Positions 45,667 to 53,825 of a DNA stretch of 64,000 nucleotides are shown here, one piece after another. Position numbers and translations under genes: made by a program. How positions within the stretch are numbered: the first letter of the stretch is position 1; every line of letters starts with the position of its first letter. This stretch comes from Azospirillum rugosum (GTDB taxonomy: Bacteria; Pseudomonadota; Alphaproteobacteria; Azospirillales; Azospirillaceae): contig NZ_JAGINP010000036.1 in NCBI RefSeq assembly GCF_017876155.1, positions 1 through 64,000 on the forward strand, given 5' to 3'. The notes under the pieces are model-generated. The model did no database searches and had not been told where the DNA came from. It saw only the letters and a program-made list of their open reading frames with translations.

Positions 45667-46441
45667 CTACCGCTGGCCGCGCCCGAGGCGGCCGGCCAGC
45701 AGCTCGCGGTAGCCGCCGGCCATCAGCCGCCGCCCGCGGCGGACCAGATAGCGGACCTGGTCGCGCAGGGGGCTGGAGCGGAACCAGTCGGCCGCCACCC
45801 GCCGCTCGCCGAACACCGCCTCGGCGGTGTCGCGCAGGCTGGCGCCGGCCAGGGCGGCGTCGAGCGCCTGCAGGGCGTGGCGCAGCAGGCCGGTCTGGGT
45901 GGGCGTCAGCTCGGGCATCGGCGGCCGGCCCGCCATCAGCGCCGCCAGCCGCTCGATCCCGGCGACCTGTGGCGCCCGCGGCCGGTCGAACGCCACGGTG
46001 GCCCACAACGGCGTCCCCGGTGGCGGCAGGTCGGGCGCCAGGACCAGGAAGCGCCGCTCGCGGGCGCCGTCGGCGATCACCACGTGGAAACCGTCCGGCG
46101 TCGGCAACACGGCCCGCCGCCCCGGCCCGGCCAGCGGGTCAGCGTCCGGAGCCACGGGGATCGGCTGCATGGGAACCGGAATCAGCCGCACCAGGTCCGG
46201 CAGCAGGTCCGGCGTCCAGAAGATCGCCGTGTCGTGGGCGGTCCGGTCCGGGTCCTCGGCGAAAGGACAACCCCCAGCGCCGGCCCACGGCGGCGTGTTC
46301 CGCCGAGCGCGGTACGGCGGCCCGCGTCGCGGCCCTGTACTCGGGATTGCGGCGCAGGAACTCCCACGCCCAGCCCGCCACCGGCAGCGCTGCCGTGTCG
46401 GCGTAGGCGGCGGCGGACCGCCAGTCTCTCGTGCCTGTCAT
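45667..46441 (-). CDS. fseA: FseA-like excision activator, two frames joined by +1 frameshift
   Basis: Frame one starts at the ATG 46441 (MTGTRDWRSAAAYADTAAL) and encodes a DUF6499 domain (WAWEFLRRNPEYRAATR) up to RRWGLSF at codon 60. Unshifted, it runs on as non-conserved sequence to a stop at 46139. Skipping one base after the UUU codon (46262-46264) gives AEDPDRTAHDTAIFWTPDLL and then the DUF2285 domain ending at 45667, a 257-residue fusion. This equals the layout of FseA in ICEMlSymR7A, where tRNA-Phe slips +1 from UUU to UUC to fuse two such frames and the product activates rdfS. Confidence 0.85.
46261..46264 (-). promoter_or_regulatory. +1 ribosomal frameshift site UUU-C
   Basis: On the mRNA the site reads UCC-UUU-C-GCC-GAG. 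Codon 60 of frame one is UUU, and moving one base forward gives UUC, which pairs better with the single tRNA-Phe anticodon GAA. The join produces WGLSF-AEDPD, an uninterrupted domain boundary. The same UUU-to-UUC slip has been described for msi172/msi171 in Mesorhizobium. Confidence 0.8.
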
Positions 46442-46654
46442 GAAACCGTCCTCGTCGTGGATGAAGGGACGGATGCGCATCCAAACGCTCAGGTTGCGAA
46501 GCGCCAAACGCACCGGTAGGCCGGTGCGGCGTATCGGGGGGTCGATGCAACCGGCACACCCCGATCGAAAGGGGTGGAAGCGCTTGATCGGACAGGAAAA
46601 GAGCCGCCCAGCCGGTGTTCAGCGATGCCGGACGGGTGGGATGGCGATGACGGC

Positions 46655-46924
46655 TTAATTCGAAACGAGCAGGTGGCGGTAGCCGCTTTCGGTCATCCAG
46701 CGGGCGCGGGCGAGATGGCTGGCGTGGGCACGCCGGGCGCGCTCGGGCTCCTCGTCCGGGTCGATGCGCAGCACAATCCGGGCGACCTCGTCGGGGTCGG
46801 CGCCGTCCGCCGCGGCGTCGAGAAGGCGCAGGTAGGTGACCAGATGCAGCCGGTCGTAGTCGGTCAGCGTTTCGCCGGTGGGCGCTACGTCGAACACCGG
46901 CGCGTCGATGCGCGGCTTCCTCAT
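46655..46924 (-). CDS. qseM: QseM-like antiactivator (DUF2285 only)
   Basis: An 89-residue protein consisting of one DUF2285 domain (LTDYDRLHLVTYLRLLDAA, then ASHLARARWMTESGYRHLL). The same (S/G)GYRxLL ending closes the DUF2285 domain of the FseA-like protein. In ICEMlSymR7A, QseM is such a small DUF2285 protein and binds both TraR and FseA to block excision. The ATG at 46924 follows AAAGGAG. It is divergent from an XRE repressor gene, again as in R7A. Confidence 0.8.
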   Translation of the reverse strand: MRKPRIDAPVFDVAPTGETLTDYDRLHLVTYLRLLDAAADGADPDEVARIVLRIDPDEEPERARRAHASHLARARWMTESGYRHLLVSN

Positions 46925-46960
46925 GCGCAGGCTCCTTTCCCTTCGGTGTTGGAGACCACC

Positions 46961-46979
46961 CGTCGGCCATGGGCCGACG
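46961..46979. promoter_or_regulatory. palindromic operator between qseM and qseC
   Basis: A perfect inverted repeat CGTCGGCC-ATG-GGCCGACG lies midway between the divergent genes, just downstream of the proposed qseM promoter. An XRE regulator bound here could switch the two promoters, as QseC does in ICEMlSymR7A. Confidence 0.6.
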
Positions 46980-46990
46980 ACCGAATGGTA

Positions 46991-47019
46991 TATGTATCCC
47001 GTGGCGACTTTTCCCTCAA
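46991..47019 (-). promoter_or_regulatory. candidate qseM promoter
   Basis: The minus strand has TTGAGG (47014-47019) and TACATA (46991-46996) with exactly 17 bp between them, a reasonable sigma-70-type pair. The palindrome at 46961-46979 would overlap the start of the transcript. Confidence 0.4.
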
Positions 47020-47037
47020 TGGGGCTCCATCCTGGCG

Positions 47038-47310
47038 ATGGAGGACCTTCCCGACATACTGGCCGCGAACATCCGGCGCCTGCGGCGTGAGCGCGCCATC
47101 ACGCAGGAGGAGCTCGCCCATATCTCGGGCATCGACCGCAGCTACGTCGGCCAGATCGAGCGGGCCGAGCACAAGGCGAGCGTGGTGACGCTCGGCCGGC
47201 TGGCGCGGGCGCTGAAGGTGCTCCCCGGCGATCTGCTGGCGCTGCCCCCCGATCACCCCTTCCTCTCCGAACTGGCCGGCCCCACCCAAGACGGTGACGG
47301 CGGTGCGTGA
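47038..47310 (+). CDS. qseC: XRE-family repressor, QseC-like
   Basis: A 90-residue Cro/CI-type regulator: ILAANIRRLRRERAITQEELAHISGIDRSYVGQIERAEHKASVVTLGRLARALKVLPGDLL. It is divergent from the qseM-like gene, matching the qseC-qseM pair of ICEMlSymR7A, where QseC binds the shared operators and sets a bistable switch. The ATG at 47038 gives a normal XRE start; a longer in-frame reading from 46969 would run across the operator. Confidence 0.8.
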   Translation: MEDLPDILAANIRRLRRERAITQEELAHISGIDRSYVGQIERAEHKASVVTLGRLARALKVLPGDLLALPPDHPFLSELAGPTQDGDGGA

Positions 47311-47902
47311 CGACATACGTGGGCAGGACGCCACATTTCCGCCACCATTGCTTTTGGGGCGAAAGAGTTGGCGATGCCAACGATTTCCGGGAGAGGTGCG
47401 AGACTTTTTTGGCGTATGCCAGTCAATCCGGGCAGTGGCCGGGAGTGCATTCCCGTGTTCACGGCGATCCGGAGTCCCGGATCGGCGGACAGCCGGACAT
47501 CCGGATCGCCGGTTCTCCGTAAATCCGGGTAGGAAGGAGCTGCGCGCCCGATGGCGGCGACCGGTGGAGATGGAGGAGAATCACTGGCGCACCGCCGGAC
47601 AGATGGATGGCCGATGTGTGCGACGGCAGGCCGGTCGAACTGGCCGTCGATGCGGCCGGCATCGTGCCGTGCACCCTCTGCGCATGGGTCCGACGCCACA
47701 TCAGCGCGCCACGACGTCGAGCTGCTTATGCGCCAGTCGCAAAATAAAGGGCCACCAGTCGCACGGTTAGGGGCCATGTTCGCAGAATTATGGGGCCGAC
47801 TGCTGATTTATCGGCCCCGCTCGCGTCTTTGGGAGCCGACGACACCAGCAGGCGGCCTCCGGCCGCGCAACGAGCCTCCTGGCCACGACGCACGACGCCG
47901 CC
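47311..47902. other. stretch without a supported gene
   Basis: About 590 bp. It contains several partly repeated CCGGATC-type motifs around 47460-47530. A short plus-strand frame around 47.6-47.75 kb (MADVCDGRPVELAVDAAG, with CTLC later) has gene-like codon use but no known relatives that I can name. Nothing here is strong enough to call. Confidence 0.3.
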
Positions 47903-48079
47903 TCAGGCGGGCGACGCCTCCTTGACGAACACCAGCGCGTCGGTGGCGCGGTCCATCCTCGCCTGCCGGGCGAGGAGGCGGTCCAGTTCGGCCCGGGCCT
48001 GGGCGCGTTCGCGGCGGGTCAGGGCACAGGACGCCAGCTCGGCCCGCAGTTCCCGGACTTGGTCGTGGATGGTGAGCAT
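47903..48079 (-). CDS. small helical hypothetical protein
   Basis: A 58-residue protein: MLTIHDQVRELRAELASCAL, then ERAQARAELDRLLARQARMDR. It is almost entirely charged helix, possibly a coiled coil. GGAGGGACCG directly before the ATG supports real translation. I do not recognise the family. Such small helical proteins are common in ICE accessory regions. Confidence 0.55.
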   Translation of the reverse strand: MLTIHDQVRELRAELASCALTRRERAQARAELDRLLARQARMDRATDALVFVKEASPA

Positions 48080-48118
48080 CGGTCCCTCCTCTGGTTTTGA
48101 AGACGAGGGGGCGTCACG

Positions 48119-48238
48119 ATGCCGGGGCGGTCCGGGTCGAGGATCGCCGCAGGCGACCGGCGTGCCGGCGAGCGGTCCCCCCAAAAGGCGCAGCCTTTTG
48201 GGGGGACCGCTCGTCCTCGAGGCGGGCCGCCCCGGCAT
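48119..48238. repeat. compound nested palindrome, 120 bp
   Basis: The outer arms ATGCCGGGGCGG (48119-48130) and CCGCCCCGGCAT (48227-48238) pair perfectly. Inside them TCGAGGA (48137-48143) pairs with TCCTCGA (48214-48220). Within that are two 5-bp hairpins (TCGCC-GCA-GGCGA and CCGGC-GT-GCCGG) and a perfect 20-bp stem (48170-48189 with 48193-48212) with loop GCA. The whole could fold as a multibranch cruciform. It lies in a gene-free gap between two leftward genes. Confidence 0.75.
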
Positions 48239-48433
48239 GGTAGGCTGGGACGTCCGAAGAGACAGACGGACTTTCGGGAGCACAGGGGCCTCCCCGTCTC
48301 GCCCCGCCCCCCAGTCGCACGGCAATCACGGCCATCATGAGCCGCGGCGGTCGCTTGTCGCATTCCAGCACGTCCGTTGTGGCCCGGAGCCGGCCGCGGC
48401 GCTCGGATGGAGCGCCGCAACCGGTGGCCGGCC

Positions 48434-48730
48434 TCAGCGGGACCAGATCAGGGCGTAGCCGCCGTCGACCTCGACCAGGCTGGCGTAGATCGGAGCCGGG
48501 AAGCTGGGGTCGTCCAGCTTGACCGAGTGGTAGTCGCGGCCGGTCTCCTTGGCGGTCTTGCGCCACCCGGCACCGATCTCGATCCCGTTGCTCTGGGCGC
48601 GCAGGTCGGGAGCCTTGTCGCTGTCCTTCGCGGCCGGGACGAAGCGGGCCTTGATGTTGAGGGTGAGCGTCTTGATGGTGCCGGTGAAGGAGCCGTCGTC
48701 GTTGCGGGTGAAGGTGCCGATCTGAGCCAT
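48434..48730 (-). CDS. DUF736 family protein
   Basis: A 98-residue protein: MAQIGTFTRNDDGSFTGTIKTLTLNIKARF, then DYHSVKLDDPSFPAPIYASLVE. This is the DUF736 family, widespread on alphaproteobacterial plasmids and ICEs. Its biochemical function is not known. GCAGGAGAGGATC precedes the ATG. Confidence 0.9.
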   Translation of the reverse strand: MAQIGTFTRNDDGSFTGTIKTLTLNIKARFVPAAKDSDKAPDLRAQSNGIEIGAGWRKTAKETGRDYHSVKLDDPSFPAPIYASLVEVDGGYALIWSR

Positions 48731-49183
48731 GATCCTCTCCTGCGGGGTTCGACCGCGACCACCGCGGCCTTGATGGCGATCACAAGGGCGCCGGGCGACC
48801 GGCCCGCACCCGCAAGGGCCGCAGCGCAGCGGAGGACGGCCAGGGGCCGGGCTTCTTGCCTCGCGAGGAAGCCGCGCACAGGCGCAGCCGAGCACGGCGG
48901 GGAAGAAGGCCGGCCCCCGGCCGTTGCGGGATCGAGGTCGGGCTGCTCCGCAGCCACACCCGGCGTCAGGGTCGCCAGCAGGAAAGGCCGCCGTGGTCGA
49001 GCCGCGAGCCGTTCAGCCGGAGACAACACCGCTCACGGCGCCGCAGCGCAATGCCGGATGCAACCGTGCCGGAAATAGCCGCGTTTCCCAGTCACATGGC
49101 CTCGGTCCGGGAGAAGGACCATCAACAGCTCCCACCCGCCGTGATAGCGTCGCCCGATGGAGCGGTTGGGCGGAGATGGATGC
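48731..49183. other. stretch without a supported gene
   Basis: About 450 bp between DUF736 and the next XRE gene. Open frames here are GC-driven shadows on both strands, and I see no domain, strong ribosome-binding site or long repeat. Confidence 0.3.
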
Positions 49184-49384
49184 ATGACCCCGGAGCGGTG
49201 CCGGCTCTTCCGGCGTGAGCTGGGATGGTCGCAGGAGGCTCTCGCCGAGAAAGCGACGCTGTCGGTGTCGGCGGTGCGCGCCTTCGAACTCGGCAGGGGC
49301 TCGTCGCGGGGCTACGTGCCGGGCAGCCTCCGGCGGGCCTTCGAAGCCGCGGGCGTCCGCATGGACAGCGACGAAGCCCCATGA
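49184..49384 (+). CDS. small XRE-family regulator
   Basis: A 66-residue helix-turn-helix protein: MTPERCRLFRRELGWSQEAL, then SVSAVRAFELGRG and ending LRRAFEAAGVRMDSDEAP. The layout (HTH followed by a short AL/AF-xxAGV tail) is shared by the XRE genes at 49799, 54487 and 56636. GGAGATGGATGC precedes the ATG. Target unknown. Confidence 0.7.
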   Translation: MTPERCRLFRRELGWSQEALAEKATLSVSAVRAFELGRGSSRGYVPGSLRRAFEAAGVRMDSDEAP

Positions 49385-49798
49385 ACCACTGCGGCGATCA
49401 GGAGTTGAAACTTCCTGGCACGGGAGACGGCCGGCGGCGGATGATCGCCACGGGAAAGCGCCAAAGATTGACGGTGATGATCGTCGTCGGGGGCTCCTGA
49501 CGTTCCCGCCGTGGTTGGAGTCGCCCTGCACCCGGAAGCGGCTCCTGCCGTCGCCAGCCTTGCAGGAGGAAGGCACGTCGCGGGAGATGCGCCAGGGATC
49601 GACGGTCGTCAGACTCGAGACTCCGCAGGAGGCTCGATTCACGAGAGCCCGGCGCGCGGGCTCGTCCGCGCGGGCGCCAGTTTCATTTGTAACGAAGGAC
49701 CGCGGCACCCTTTGAGACAGCAGGAGCGGCAGCTGGGACACGATCAAGCGCGTTCTCGTGGGCCATCGCGGAACGCATCCCGAAGAACCATGAGCGGG
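49385..49798. other. stretch without a supported gene
   Basis: About 410 bp between two XRE genes with no recognisable coding region, RNA gene or repeat. Confidence 0.3.
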
Positions 49799-50086
49799 TC
49801 AACCATGCTTTTGCCGCGACGGACTGGACACGTCCTGCTGCGCGGCCGGCATGCCTTCCGGCTGATCGACCAGCATGACGCCAAGCCCGCGGGCCGACGA
49901 CAGGAAGATGACGCCGTGCTCCTCCAGCGCCTTGCGCACGGCATCACGGGTCGTGTCCCGCACATCAAGGCGGTCCGACTCCAGCCGCTTCAGGGCGGTC
50001 AAGGCGACCAGAGCCGTATCCGCCAGCGTCTCCTGGGTCCAGCCGAGGAGCGCCCGTGCCGCCCGTATTTGCCTGGGTGTGATCAT
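49799..50086 (-). CDS. XRE-family regulator
   Basis: A 95-residue protein: MITPRQIRAARALLGWTQET, then RDAVRKALEEHGVIFLSSARGLGVMLVD. It has the HTH plus a C-terminal VIFL-G-GVML strand segment that recurs in the modules at 54.5 and 56.6 kb. The last ~20 residues are polar. Target unknown; the immediate upstream region (50087-50318) could hold its operator. Confidence 0.75.
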   Translation of the reverse strand: MITPRQIRAARALLGWTQETLADTALVALTALKRLESDRLDVRDTTRDAVRKALEEHGVIFLSSARGLGVMLVDQPEGMPAAQQDVSSPSRQKHG

Positions 50087-50318
50087 TGCAGATCACATTC
50101 CCGATGCTCGCGCCCGCCGCTACAAAAACGACTATTTTAGTCGCATCAGAGGCCTGAAGGGGATACACTCTCCGGCTGCAGCGATCCGCCGCCTTTTCCC
50201 GGCCGCAGGGTGGCGAGGGAGGGGCCGCATCGCCGTCCCGCCTCGTCACCGGCCTTGTCCAGCCGCGCGCGGCGACAAACGCCTGGGAAAAGCCGACAAC
50301 GGTGTGGAGGACAGGGCG

Positions 50319-50561
50319 ATGCGGCGTGTCTGGGAATTGGCCGCCTTGGTGACGCGCTACGACCGGTGCATGAACGACGGCGACGCCTTGACGCCCACCG
50401 ACCTGCCCGCCGCGGTGGAGAGCTATTGGCAGGCGGCGGCCATCAAGGAGCTGATCTACGACGAGACGGCGCGCTTCGGCGTGCCCCTGCCGTACACCGG
50501 CTGCTGGCAGGGCGATCTGCGGACCGTGCAGGCCTTCATTGCCGGAGGCGGCTGGCAGTAG
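50319..50561 (+). CDS. hypothetical protein, 80 residues
   Basis: The sequence runs MRRVWELAALVTRYDRCMND, then LPAAVESYWQAAAIKELIYDETARFGVPLPYTGCW. A strong GTGGAGG ribosome-binding site precedes the ATG at 50319. The composition looks like a soluble helical protein. I do not recognise the family. Confidence 0.6.
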   Translation: MRRVWELAALVTRYDRCMNDGDALTPTDLPAAVESYWQAAAIKELIYDETARFGVPLPYTGCWQGDLRTVQAFIAGGGWQ

Positions 50562-50835
50562 ATGGCCGAAACCTCTCATCACTTTCTTTTCCCAACGCCT
50601 CGCTCCATGCAGACCACGGCCCGGTCGAACCGACACCTCTGCCGGATGTATCGGCTCAAAACGATGGTGCGTTGCTCGCCGTCCTCCGGCGAGACCGCGG
50701 CGAGACGGTGTTCGGCGGTGTCCTGGCGGCGCTCAATGGTCGGCCCGAACGGGGGTGACGCGGTGACCGCCGGCGTGCGGCCGGCGTGCAGCCGGCGCGG
50801 AATATCATACGCGGATAAGCATGAGGACAACCACC

Positions 50836-51216
50836 ATGGCCAGCGATACACCCGTCCATGTCCTCGTCGCCGACGACGAGGTGCTGGTCGCCTAGGCGCT
50901 GCGTTCCATCCTGGAAGAGGCCGGCTACCGGGTCACCGTCGCCCACGATGGCGAGCAAGCGCTCGCCCTTCAGGCCAGGGATCCCGCCGACGTGCTGCTG
51001 ACCGATCTCCAGATGCCCCGCCTGGACGGGCAGGGATTGATCCGCGTGCTGCGGGCCGAGCACCCCATGTTGCCGGTGATCGTGATGACGGGCGCCCCCG
51101 ACCCCAGCAGCTTCGCGGACCTGCGCGGCGCGGCGGCCGGCACCATTATCATGGTCAAGCCGGTCGGCCCCCAACCGGTTCTGACAGCCCTCCGAAACCT
51201 GCTTGGGGTGCGGTGA
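50836..51216 (+). pseudogene. response-regulator receiver domain with amber stop
   Basis: From the ATG at 50836 the frame encodes a CheY-like receiver: VLVADDEVLVA (acidic pair), LLTDLQMPRLDG (phospho-acceptor Asp), VIVMTGAPD (Thr) and IIMVKPVG (Lys). Codon 20 is TAG (50893-50895), where receivers usually have a large residue such as Trp (TGG, one base away). Everything after it is intact, so the inactivation is recent, or the stop is read through. No partner kinase is adjacent. Confidence 0.75.
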
Positions 51217-51344
51217 CCGCATCGGGGGCCGGTGTGCCGGCAAGATGATCGAGAACCACACAGCCACTATGAAATTGTGGATTCTTGGCTGCCGGAACCG
51301 TTCCATACCGTCCCGTGCAACGCCAACGCGGAGCGTTCCGAACC

Positions 51345-51749
51345 ATGACCGATGTGATCACACAGACTGCCAGGATCGTGGCCGCTTATGTCCGAAACCA
51401 CCCTGTCGGCGTGGATGAGGTGCCGCTCCTGATCGCGACCGTACGCGGGATCCTGGAAACCCTTGGTACGCCCGAGGAACCGCGGCACGTTGAACGGAAG
51501 CCGGCGGTGCCGATCCGCCGCTCGGTGACGCCCGACTGCATCGTCTGCCTGGAAGACGGCAAGAGGCTGAAGATGCTGAAACGCCACCTGCGAACCGTCT
51601 ACGGCATGACGCCGGAGGAGTACCGGGCGCGCTGGAACCTGCCGGACAACTATCCGATGACCGCTCCGAACTACGCGGCGGCCCGCTCCGCGTTCGCCAA
51701 GGCGCGGGGGCTCGGCCGAACCGGCCGGCGACCGAAGAACGCAGGGTGA
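51345..51749 (+). CDS. Ros/MucR-family transcriptional regulator
   Basis: A 134-residue zinc-finger regulator typical of alphaproteobacteria. The core is RSVTPDCIVCLEDGKRLKMLKRHLRTVYGMTPEEYRARW, followed by DNYPMTAPNYAAARS. Usual members have a His shortly after RHLRT (RTHY); here it is Val (RTVY), and an extra Cys is present two before the conserved one. Zinc binding may be altered. MucR/Ros proteins repress exopolysaccharide, motility or horizontally acquired genes. Confidence 0.88.
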   Translation: MTDVITQTARIVAAYVRNHPVGVDEVPLLIATVRGILETLGTPEEPRHVERKPAVPIRRSVTPDCIVCLEDGKRLKMLKRHLRTVYGMTPEEYRARWNLPDNYPMTAPNYAAARSAFAKARGLGRTGRRPKNAG

Positions 51750-51788
51750 AGGCGTCGCCGGAACAGGCGACGGGTCGGCGGCGGCTGA

Positions 51789-53747
51789 TCAGGCCGCACC
51801 GCTGCCGCAAGCGGGATGTGAAGCATCCCCGCATCCCTGAAGCACCACCCGGTTCTTGCCGGTGCGCTTTGCCTCGTACAGCGCGACGTCCGCCTGCCGG
51901 ATCGCCTCCTCGGGCTCCAGCGCGGCGGCCGCCCACACCGATACGCCGGCCGAGCAGCCGACCCGCACGGGCCGGCCGGCGATGACCGCACTCTGCCCCA
52001 CCGTCGCGACGATGCGCTCGGCCAGGGCCAGCGTGCCGCATGCCGTCCCGCAGGCCGACGGAACCAGCACGGCGAACTCGTCGCCGCCCAGCCGCGCCAC
52101 GAAATCGCCGTCGCGCAGGCAACTCCGGAGCCGGCCGGCGACGATCCGCAGCAGCTCGTCGCCTGCGGGGTGCCCCAGCGTGTCGTTGACCGCCTTGAAG
52201 TCGTCGAGGTCGAGCAGCATCACTGCCTGCCGGGCGCCGTCCGCCGCCGCCCCGGTCAAAGCCGTCAGGCGCTCGGTCAGGTAGGCGCGGTTCGGCAACC
52301 CGGTCAGCGGGTCGTGGTTGGCGGCGTACCGGGCGCGGTCCTTCTCCGCCTCGGCCGCCCGGTGGGCGGCCTGCACCAGCAGTTCGCGCTCCCGGCGCTC
52401 GGTCACGTCGGTCATCATGCCGACCATGCGCAGCGGCTCCCCGTCGGCACCGAACTGCGCCCGGCCGCGGACGAACAGCCAGCGCCAGGAGCCGTCCTTG
52501 TGGCGCACGCGACATTCGGCCTCGACCTGCTCCGACCGCCGCTCCAGGTGCGCCTGCACGGCGGCCCGGAGGACCGGGCCGTCGTCCGGGTGCAGGAGGT
52601 CCCAGAACTCCCGCGAGTCGTCGCCCATCTCGTGGTCGGCCAAGCCGTACAGCGCCTTCATCCGGGCCGTCCGGCGGACCTTGTTGGTGCGGAGATCCCA
52701 ATCCCAGATGCCGTCCGCCGTGGCGGCCACCGCCATGTCGAAGCGCTCCTCGCTTTCGCGTACGGCCCGCAGCGCGTCGCGCAGGGCGTCGGCCTCGCGG
52801 CGCGCGGCGCGCAGGACGAGGACGCTGAGCGCCAGGCTGAGCGCCACGCCGCCGCCGCCCACCGCCCAGACCAGCAGGGTCCGCGACCACCAGGGGGCGA
52901 ACAGCGCGTCCAGCGGCCGGCCGGCGATCACCACCAGCCCCTCCGGGTCGAGGCGGCGGAAGGCGTACAGGCGCGCGACCCCGTCGATCGGGGAAACGTG
53001 TTCATAGACCCCCGCCTCCTCGGTCAAGCGCTCATGAACATAAGAGCCCTCCGGCCAGCCCTTGGGCGGCTCGGCGGCGGGCAGCGGAGCACGCACGACG
53101 ACATCGCCGTTCAGCTTCCGGATGGCGACCGAGGCGTTCTCATCGCCGGCGATGCGGCGGTAGAAGTCGGCGAACCGGTCGGCAGGCACCCCGGCCACCA
53201 CGATGCCGCGGAAGGTGCCGGAGGGATCCTCCAGGCGCCGGGACACGACGAAGAAGAAGCCGCCGGTCACCCGCCCCCAGATGAGCGGGCTGAGGAACAG
53301 CCGCTCGCCGGCCCTGGCCGCCTGGAAATACTCCCGGTCCGCCACGCTGAGGCGGCCCAGCCTCTCCTCGGCGGTGGAGAACACCGCGTCGCCGCGCTCA
53401 TCGTACACCCACAGGGAATCGACACCGTCGGCGTCCCGAAGCATCGCCCGTAGGGCCTCCCGGTCGGCATCCGCCGCTTCGGGGGTCGGCAGCGGCCGGC
53501 CGGCGAAATGGTCAGCGACCCGCCCGAGCAGCATGACGTCGGTCCGGATCACCGCCCGGACGTGCTCGGCCACCAGGATGGTGCGCTGGTCCAGCTCCCG
53601 CTCCGCGTGCAGGCGGGTGGTCCGGTGATCGATGATGATGGTGGCGCTCACGGCGATGATGGTGACGGCGACCGCCGATCCGACCAGCGCGGCAACGAGG
53701 CTTCGTATGTTGGCCGTCAAAGGATCCTGACTCTCGCGCCCGAACAT
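51789..53747 (-). CDS. membrane sensor diguanylate cyclase (Cache-PAS-GGDEF)
   Basis: A 652-residue protein. A first membrane helix lies at ~15-40 (VAALVGSAVAVTIIAVSATIII), then a periplasmic double-Cache-like sensor (~45-285) with VWVYDERG-like and FFFVVSRRL segments, a second helix at ~290-320, a PAS domain (~345-465; WRWLFVRGRAQF, TDVTERRE) and a GGDEF domain (RLGGDEFAVL). The A-site motif is canonical, so it should make cyclic-di-GMP. No EAL domain. It is convergent with the MucR gene. Confidence 0.92.
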   Translation of the reverse strand: MFGRESQDPLTANIRSLVAALVGSAVAVTIIAVSATIIIDHRTTRLHAERELDQRTILVAEHVRAVIRTDVMLLGRVADHFAGRPLPTPEAADADREALRAMLRDADGVDSLWVYDERGDAVFSTAEERLGRLSVADREYFQAARAGERLFLSPLIWGRVTGGFFFVVSRRLEDPSGTFRGIVVAGVPADRFADFYRRIAGDENASVAIRKLNGDVVVRAPLPAAEPPKGWPEGSYVHERLTEEAGVYEHVSPIDGVARLYAFRRLDPEGLVVIAGRPLDALFAPWWSRTLLVWAVGGGGVALSLALSVLVLRAARREADALRDALRAVRESEERFDMAVAATADGIWDWDLRTNKVRRTARMKALYGLADHEMGDDSREFWDLLHPDDGPVLRAAVQAHLERRSEQVEAECRVRHKDGSWRWLFVRGRAQFGADGEPLRMVGMMTDVTERRERELLVQAAHRAAEAEKDRARYAANHDPLTGLPNRAYLTERLTALTGAAADGARQAVMLLDLDDFKAVNDTLGHPAGDELLRIVAGRLRSCLRDGDFVARLGGDEFAVLVPSACGTACGTLALAERIVATVGQSAVIAGRPVRVGCSAGVSVWAAAALEPEEAIRQADVALYEAKRTGKNRVVLQGCGDASHPACGSGAA

Positions 53748-53825
53748 GATTCCTATGGTTGCGGACCTTATCCGGTTTTCTCTTGGAGATCACTTGCCGA
53801 AGACGCGGAGGAGGCACGAAGCACG

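Noticed and set aside
46139..46260. Unshifted tail of the first FseA frame as a separate conserved domain
   Set aside because: The tail is Gly/Pro/Arg-rich shadow sequence; conservation-like sequence continues only in the +1 frame.
47551..47925. Possible gene in the gap after qseC
   Set aside because: Two overlapping frames look equally plausible, neither has a good ribosome-binding site or known domain.
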